From Amorphophallus konjac (taxonomy: Eukaryota; Streptophyta; Magnoliopsida; Alismatales; Araceae): DNA of 64,000 nt. A program made the position numbers and the translations under genes. Positions 59,543 to 64,000 of this stretch are shown in pieces; within the stretch, counting starts at the first letter, position 1, and each line of letters starts with the position of its first letter. Under the pieces are notes generated by a model that was not told where the DNA came from, ran no database searches, and saw only the letters and a program-made list of their open reading frames with translations. The stretch spans positions 48,106,458 to 48,170,457 of the forward strand of contig CM040126.1 of the NCBI GenBank assembly GCA_022559845.1, written 5' to 3'.

Positions 59543-60359
59543 CCGCAGCAGGTGGTGTAGACTGTGTACCTGGTACAGAGATATAAAATATCATTACCCA
59601 AACAAAGTGCATAATCACAACTCATTCATCTAAGAATTGAAATAAACATACATGCAGCAGGTGGTGGGGCAGGTGTAGACTGTGTACTTGGTGCAGAGAC
59701 ATAAAATATCATTACCCAAACAAAGTGCATATTCACTACTCGATGATCTAAGAATTTAAATAAACATACCCGCAACAGGTGGGGGAGCTTGTGTAGACTG
59801 TGTACCTAGTGCAGAGACATAAAATATCACTACCCAAACAAAGTGCATAATCACTACTCATTCATCTAAGAATTGAAATAAACATACCCACAGCAGGTGG
59901 GGGAGCTTGTGTAGACTGTGTACCTGGTGCAGAGACATAAAATATCGTTACCCAAATAAAGTGCATAATCACTACTCTGTGATCTAAGAATTGAAATAAA
60001 CATACCCACAGCAGGTGGTGGGGCCGGTGTAGACTGTGTACCTAGTGCAGAGACATAAAATATCATTACCCAAATAAAGTGCATATTCACTACTCTGTGA
60101 TCTAAGAATTTAAATAAGCATACCCGCAGCAGGTGGGGGAGCTTGTGTAGACTGTGTACATGGTGCAGAGACATAAAATATCATTACCCAAACAAAGTGC
60201 ATAATCACAACTCATTCATCTAAGAATTGAAATAAACATACCCGCAGCAGGTGGGGGAGCTTGTGTAGACTGTCTACCTGGTGCAGAGACATAAAATATC
60301 ATTACCCAAACAAAGTGCATAATCACAACTCTGTGATCTAAGAATTTAAATAAACATAC
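59543..60359 (-). repeat. 118-bp tandem array, each unit one microexon plus one 82-nt intron
   Basis: Seven units. Exons: 60277-60242, 60159-60124, 60041-60006, 59923-59888, 59805-59770, 59687-59652 (36 nt each) and 59569-59543 (27 nt). Each begins in CAG|GTAC or CAG|GTAG and ends in a donor GTATGTTTATTT. Each encodes a variant of G-T-Q-S-T-(Q/P)-A-P-P-P-A. All lengths are multiples of 3 and all junctions are phase 1, so any number of copies can be included without changing the frame. Two copies look broken: the acceptor is CCAT at 60160 and CCAAG at 59688. Confidence 0.85.
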
Positions 60360-60417
60360 CAGTAGAACCCCTCCCGGAACCACCTCTCCTCGAAGATCTG
60401 CTACGGCCTCGAACCAT

Positions 60418-60533
60418 CTAATTATTGACAACATTTAAAGTAGTGCATATTAGTCGACAACTAATTATACGAGGAGAGGTGGTAAGTAATAACGATAAGT
60501 GTATATATGTTAAATTTCTTACAAAATATTCAA
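60418..60533 (-). other. short gap between the two CACTA genes
   Basis: 116 bases separate the TNP2 stop from the ATG of the second gene. An AG lies immediately before the ATG (CAATAATTAG|ATG) and a donor-like TTTTGTAAGAAA lies just after the TNP2 stop. Splicing across the gap from a common transcript is possible. Confidence 0.5.
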
Positions 60534-60694
60534 TCAGTATATATTCCATCTTCAGATGTTGAAGATATATCAACCTCATTGTCATCTTCGTCATCTTCCT
60601 TATTCTCACTAGATTCATACACTTCCTCCTCAGAGGACTCCTCCTGCCTAACAATTACTTCATTTAGCTCAGTTGAATCGACTTCTTCCACTTC

Positions 60695-60699
60695 GTCCT
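60695..60699. repeat. left target-site duplication GTCCT
   Basis: Matches 63110-63114 exactly. Confidence 0.9.
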
Positions 60700-61617
60700 T
60701 GTGGACGCACTTTCCGTTAAACTATTGTTCCCGGTTCGTCTGTTGGTTTTATTAAGTACGTGGGCGTGCCAGTCACCGGAGTGACAATTTATTCGGGCTC
60801 CGGAGAGCCCATGGTGCGCTCGATCTGACTTCGTCAGACGATTGTGTGGTTCGTGTCGGGACCGAATCCCGTCGCGCCATGAAGGTCACGACGTCATTTA
60901 CATCCCTCATACGAGGGAATACCCTTGATTAATTGCCGAAATTAGAGGCCCCGCGGCCGAAAGGAGTAACACTAATTATACGAGAGAGATAGGGATGGGT
61001 CACACTGAAAGTTGTATTAAGGCCATAAACTGTCGGCCGTGTCGGCCACTCGTAGACCTTTTGTATTCGGACACAAGTCCGTGGCAGCGCCATAATGAGA
61101 AAATCGAGGTAGATCCCTTCAAATGTCTGCCGAGCATGCGGCAATTTTAAATGAAGGTTCGGAAGGTATCCGGAACGAGAAAACAAATCCGGTCCGATTA
61201 GGATGTCGGCCCGAGGTTAGATCAAAGCCCGGCCATATCGGGGGAATTCCCGAGACTCGGGCTCGACCTAAAGGGGCAGCGTTGTTGTTCCTTTTGCCCC
61301 GGGTCCCGGGGAGAGAGCAGGCTGCGGCGTGAGTCTTGATGTCTTTTGTTTGGGGTTTTCTTAGTTATATCTTCTGGGATTTCTGATTTGATGCTTATTG
61401 TTCATCCATACCTTTGTCCGGGGTGATTTCTCTTCTTTCATTCGTGATTATTCTTATCATTATCATTTGTTTGTTATTTATTATTTTTTATTACCCCTCC
61501 CACCTCTTTTATTGTGATTAATATTACGCATTCGGAGTTCTTTAGTTAACGTCATTTTTATTGATTTATTTGCTATTGTTGATGCCCTTATCGTGATGTA
61601 TATATGCATGCATGTAG

Positions 61618-61760
61618 TGTGCCGGCGAAGGAGAGACGGGAGTGTACCGCTGGGTATTGGGTGTACCGCTGGGTGGCGAAGGGGTGTACCGGTGAGGGCT
61701 GCAAAGGGCGTACCGCTGGAGGCCAAAGGGGCGTACCGCTGGAGAGTGTGTCGGTGAAGG
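61618..61760. repeat. first block of GTACCGCTG minisatellite
   Basis: Five to six units of about 25-30 bp with GTGTACCGCTGG or GCGTACCGCTGG. Confidence 0.8.
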
Positions 61761-61767
61761 AGGGGGA

Positions 61768-61840
61768 GTGATATAAAGTCTATACGTTCCCCAGGCTCGA
61801 AGTCTATACGTTGCCGAGCCCAAAGTCCGTACACTGGAGC
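61768..61840. repeat. three copies of AAGTCTATACGTT / AAGTCCGTACACTGG
   Basis: Same core as the array in the Sirevirus LTR at 3590-4390, though this LTR has different ends and no other likeness. Confidence 0.75.
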
Positions 61841-62404
61841 AGAGTGGAGCAAGGAGCGAACTCCCCAAATGGGGCCATGGACAAGAGTAAGAAAGACCAA
61901 GAACGCCAGGAGGAATGGGATACAAGAGGGAAGAAGACATCCGGGCCTAAGACTTCGGCCGCTATCCCCAACCCTTTCCCCCAATACAACAAGCTCTCTC
62001 TCTCTTACTCTTGTTTCTTCCCGGTGGCCGTCGGACGGAGCTCAGGCCGGGAGGGCCTCTTCTTCTCTTCTTTCTCCGGTGTGTGTTGTGTGTCTCCCCG
62101 TCTGTCTCCGTGCATCTGCCTCCTCCTTCGCCCTCCTTCTTCTTCCGTTCTCCTCTTCCTCTGCCTCTCTCCGTCCCCGTTTCTCTATGGAAGACGGGCG
62201 TCTTTTATACCCTCAGCAGCGGGGAGCCCTCGAGCATGGCTGTCGAGGGCGGGAAGCAGCCCGTGATGATGGGGTTTGACTCCCCTTCGTCCTGGCTGTC
62301 AGTGGGGTAGCCTGCGTGGCCCAACGATCGGCTGCCACCTCAGACGGCTCCACTGCGCGCCAAGGATGCGTAGGGCGTGGGCCTCACGTCGCCCGTTGAA
62401 AGAA

Positions 62405-62905
62405 CTTCACCGCTGTGCCGCTGAAGAGCCAAAAAGGCCTGCCGCTGAAGCCTTTGTAGGCTGTACCGCTGAAGACCCCTTTGGGCGTGCCGTTGAAGGC
62501 CCCAAAGGCCGTACCGCTGAAGCCTCAAAGGGCTGTGCCGCTGAAGGGCCTGCAGGACGTGCCGCTGAAGCCCCTGCAGGGCGTGCCGTTGAACACCCAG
62601 AGGGGGCGTGCCGGTGAAGCCACTTGGGGGCGTACCGTTGAAGGTCCCCCCCTTGGGGTGTGCCGGCGAAGGCCGCGGCAGGGTGTGCCGCTGAAGGCTT
62701 TCCAGGGCGTGCCGCTGGAGGCCCTTTGGGGTGTGCCGGTGAACCCACCCGGGGGCGTGTCGCTGAGCCCCAGGGAGTGTGCCGCTGAACACCCAAAGGG
62801 GTGTGCCGGTGAACCCACCTGGGGGCGTACCGTTGAACAGCCTTGGGCTGTGCCGCTGAGCAGCCTTGGGCTGTGCCGCTGAGCAGCCTTGGGCTGTGCC
62901 GCTGA
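62405..62905. repeat. second block of minisatellite, ~36-bp unit with GTGCCGCTGAAG
   Basis: About 16 units of the form (C/G)GTGCCGCTGAAG-GCC-x-x-x-AAGGG. Because most units are multiples of three, they open long frames on both strands (for example 62276-62617 and 62966-62340) that have no gene behind them. Confidence 0.9.
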
Positions 62906-62913
62906 GCACCCCC

Positions 62914-62929
62914 GGGGGGGGGGGGGGGT
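62914..62929. repeat. poly(G) run
   Basis: A run of about 16 G after CCCCC. Confidence 0.85.
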
Positions 62930-63109
62930 GTGTATTTGGGGCCCGTTCTGAGCCCGTCGCGGACACGAGTCATGGCCCGTTTGATTTCCTTTGGGGCCCA
63001 CGGACTGTGGGGCCTTTTGTGCTTGATTTCTCCGGGGTTTCTTCACTCGGCGCCGTTGTTGATGCTGGGCCGAACATGACACTTGGATGTGCAATTTTCG
63101 GTGTCCACA

Positions 63110-63114
63110 GTCCT
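63110..63114. repeat. right target-site duplication GTCCT
   Basis: Exact copy of 60695-60699 on the other side of the solo LTR. Confidence 0.9.
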
Positions 63115-64000
63115 CTATACACAACTGAAGTGGATCGTCAGATTCGATCAGATGAAGATTAGAAGCAACCAACTCTGCAGTGTCACCCTGGTCTGATTGA
63201 AAATAGTCGGCACTAGAATCCTCTGAGACAGCTTCAGTCAGATCTAACTCATCATTAGGCGCAAGCCTTGGTTTTACCCTACAGACTGCCCATCAATCTT
63301 TATTCTTGGACGATGAATAACTCGAATAATACACTTGTTGGGCTTGTGCGGCCAAAATGTACGGCTCATAGGTATTCAATTTCGATCTATGTTTGACATC
63401 GATAATCCCATATATTGCATCGTTTCGAACTGAATTATGATCAAGCCAATGACACTTAAAAAGGAATATATGGTTGTGTTGTCCGAAATACTGTAATTCT
63501 ATGACCTCCTCAAGAATACCATAGTAATCGAGATCATTTTCATTGTATGTACTACCTTTCACGCATATGCCGCTATTCATTGTAGACTTATTTTGTCCAT
63601 AATCTCTTGTGTGAAATCTATAACCATTCATAAAAAATCCTGGATAGGCATGCACGACCTTCGAAGGTCCATAACTTATCACCCGGACTCTTTCATCAGT
63701 AACATAACCTTCTTCAACCTATGAAGATAAACCACGTTACTTTAAATTGAACTTGCATACACATCAAGCTTTGTGGAATTGGTAGATTGGCACTTACTTG
63801 ACCTTTAAGTCATCTGGCAAAAGAGCTCTCTCGTTCATTTTGAACCTCCAACTCATTGAGGTGTGGACATCGAGTAATTAATTCTAAATCAAATTACCTG
63901 CAATGATGAATGCAACATCACAGTAAATGGGAGTCATCTACGTCAAGATGCTTATAAATTTAAGCACCAGTTGAGGACTCACTCAACATAAGGTTCAATC

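Larger units (their letters stand above)
56234..60417 (-). pseudogene. CACTA Transposase_24-type gene with a tandem microexon array
   Basis: Exons placed by splice sites and phase: 60417-60360 (ATG, MVRGRSRSSRRGGSGRGST), seven small exons in an array (separate entry), 59465-59409, 59289-59154, 59066-58937, 58852-58526, 58444-58346, 58253-57879 and 56281-56234 (TGA). The protein has a basic start, a Gln/Ser/Thr/Pro-rich repeat region, then the Transposase_24 domain: KSFRKFPQDIRNRLYDEFL, WEDLCDRWVEPKWIAKS, RDLFATVHQKKG and GPPKKGRVYGFG. Such proteins accompany TNP2 in plant CACTAs and are thought to bind element ends, as TnpA does. All junctions after the array keep phase. Two stops break it: TAG at 58424-58426 and TAG at 57930-57932. 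A Sirevirus-like LTR fills the last intron. Confidence 0.85.
60700..63109. mobile_element. solo LTR (2.41 kb) inside the TNP2 gene
   Basis: Ends TGTGGAC and GTCCACA are perfect 7-bp inverted repeats, flanked by GTCCT on both sides. There is no internal domain, primer site or polypurine tract, so it is a solo LTR left by recombination. TATA-like TATAAA at 61770 and TTTTATA at 62202 are promoter candidates. TG...CA ends with a 5-bp duplication fit Ty3/gypsy; the lineage is not clear. It holds a long GTACCGCTGAAG minisatellite. Confidence 0.85.
60534..63897 (-). pseudogene. TNP2-type CACTA transposase, 3' part (DUF4216 and acidic tail)
   Basis: Only the end of the gene is in the window. Exon 63897-63798 has RCPHLNELEVQNERESSFAR, the segment joining DUF4218 to DUF4216. 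Exon 63718 onwards holds DUF4216: NGYRFHTRDYGQNKSTMNSG, YYGILEEVIELQYFG and FLFKCHWLD. A long acidic tail follows and ends in TSEDGIYTD at stop TGA 60534-60536. The tail is split by a solo LTR at 60700-63109; removing the LTR and one copy of its 5-bp duplication leaves the frame open. Two TGA stops stand where the family has Trp: 63810-63812 (FAR-stop-LKG) and 63293-63295 (NKD-stop-WAV). TNP2 is the catalytic transposase; its DDE core would lie right of the window. Confidence 0.88.
55180..64000 (-). mobile_element. CACTA element 2 (En/Spm), continues past the window
   Basis: The terminus CACTACAAGAAAA at 55180 is followed by subterminal repeats of a family different from CACTA 1 (TTTCGACGAA, TCGGA-type). 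Two genes read leftwards: a TNP2-type transposase (from beyond 64000 to 60534) and a Transposase_24-type gene (60417 to 56234). Two LTRs are nested in it. The far terminus is not in the window. Confidence 0.9.

Noticed and set aside
59468..60359. CRISPR-like array of regular repeats
   Set aside because: The 118-bp units are near-identical along their full length with no variable spacers, carry splice sites, and lie in a plant transposon gene.
62276..63172. Several ORFs of 100-215 codons on both strands
   Set aside because: They follow from the codon-length minisatellite in the solo LTR; only the first part of the minus-strand frame (above 63114) is real TNP2 tail.

Overview
This is nuclear DNA of a flowering plant. 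It consists almost wholly of transposable elements nested in one another, and I see no intact host gene. The evidence for a plant is: Ty1/copia elements of the Sirevirus type, a Ty3/gypsy chromovirus primed by initiator tRNA-Met, L1-type LINEs carrying an RNase H domain, En/Spm (CACTA) transposons with DUF4216 and Transposase_24 proteins, a decayed plastid 16S rRNA fragment, and exons of plant-type importin-5 and O-fucosyltransferase genes. The species cannot be named from the sequence.

Layout. 1-6060: 3' end of a Sirevirus (gag piece with five zinc knuckles, no pol, repeated polypurine tracts, one 2.64 kb LTR). 6061-8960: AT-rich DNA without genes. 8960-16370: GC-richer remains of Ty3/gypsy elements, including a minus-strand DUF7745/plant-mobile-domain-like ORF, a 1.35 kb LTR and a hairpin that looks like a collapsed LTR followed by a primer-binding site. 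16370-20211: a plus-strand LINE broken by stops and frameshifts. 20212-27202: mostly unassigned DNA with a plastid 16S fragment, a possible SINE head, tandem repeats and hairpins.

27203 to the right edge is one nest. CACTA element 1 starts at 27203; its TACCTACGA-type subterminal repeats reappear at about 54290-54698. Inside it lie, all on the minus strand, five consecutive exons of an importin-5 gene (46511 down to 31357) and three exons of an O-fucosyltransferase gene (51620 down to 50285), so it looks like a gene-capturing CACTA. A 10.85 kb Ty3/gypsy chromovirus (31468-42321) has landed inside an importin exon, a LINE (29311-31342) in the following importin intron, and an LTR-like insertion (45492-46306) in another intron. 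The right arm of CACTA 1 is cut by the start of another gypsy-like LTR (54699), which is itself cut by CACTA element 2 (55180 to beyond 64000).

CACTA 2 reads leftwards. It holds a TNP2-type transposase gene (DUF4216 part and acidic tail visible), split by a 2.41 kb solo LTR with a GTCCT target duplication. A second gene of the Transposase_24 type follows, with an unusual tandem array of seven 118-bp units, each made of a small exon and an 82-nt intron. A 1.37 kb Sirevirus-like LTR with a primer-binding-site stump sits in its last intron. Both genes carry nonsense codons that a single C-to-T transition could explain, so this copy is dead.

What joins the parts is order of insertion rather than a pathway: host fragments captured by CACTA 1, CACTA 1 hit by retroelements, then CACTA 2 inside one of those, then further LTRs inside CACTA 2. 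Exon boundaries were placed by eye from splice sites and phase.
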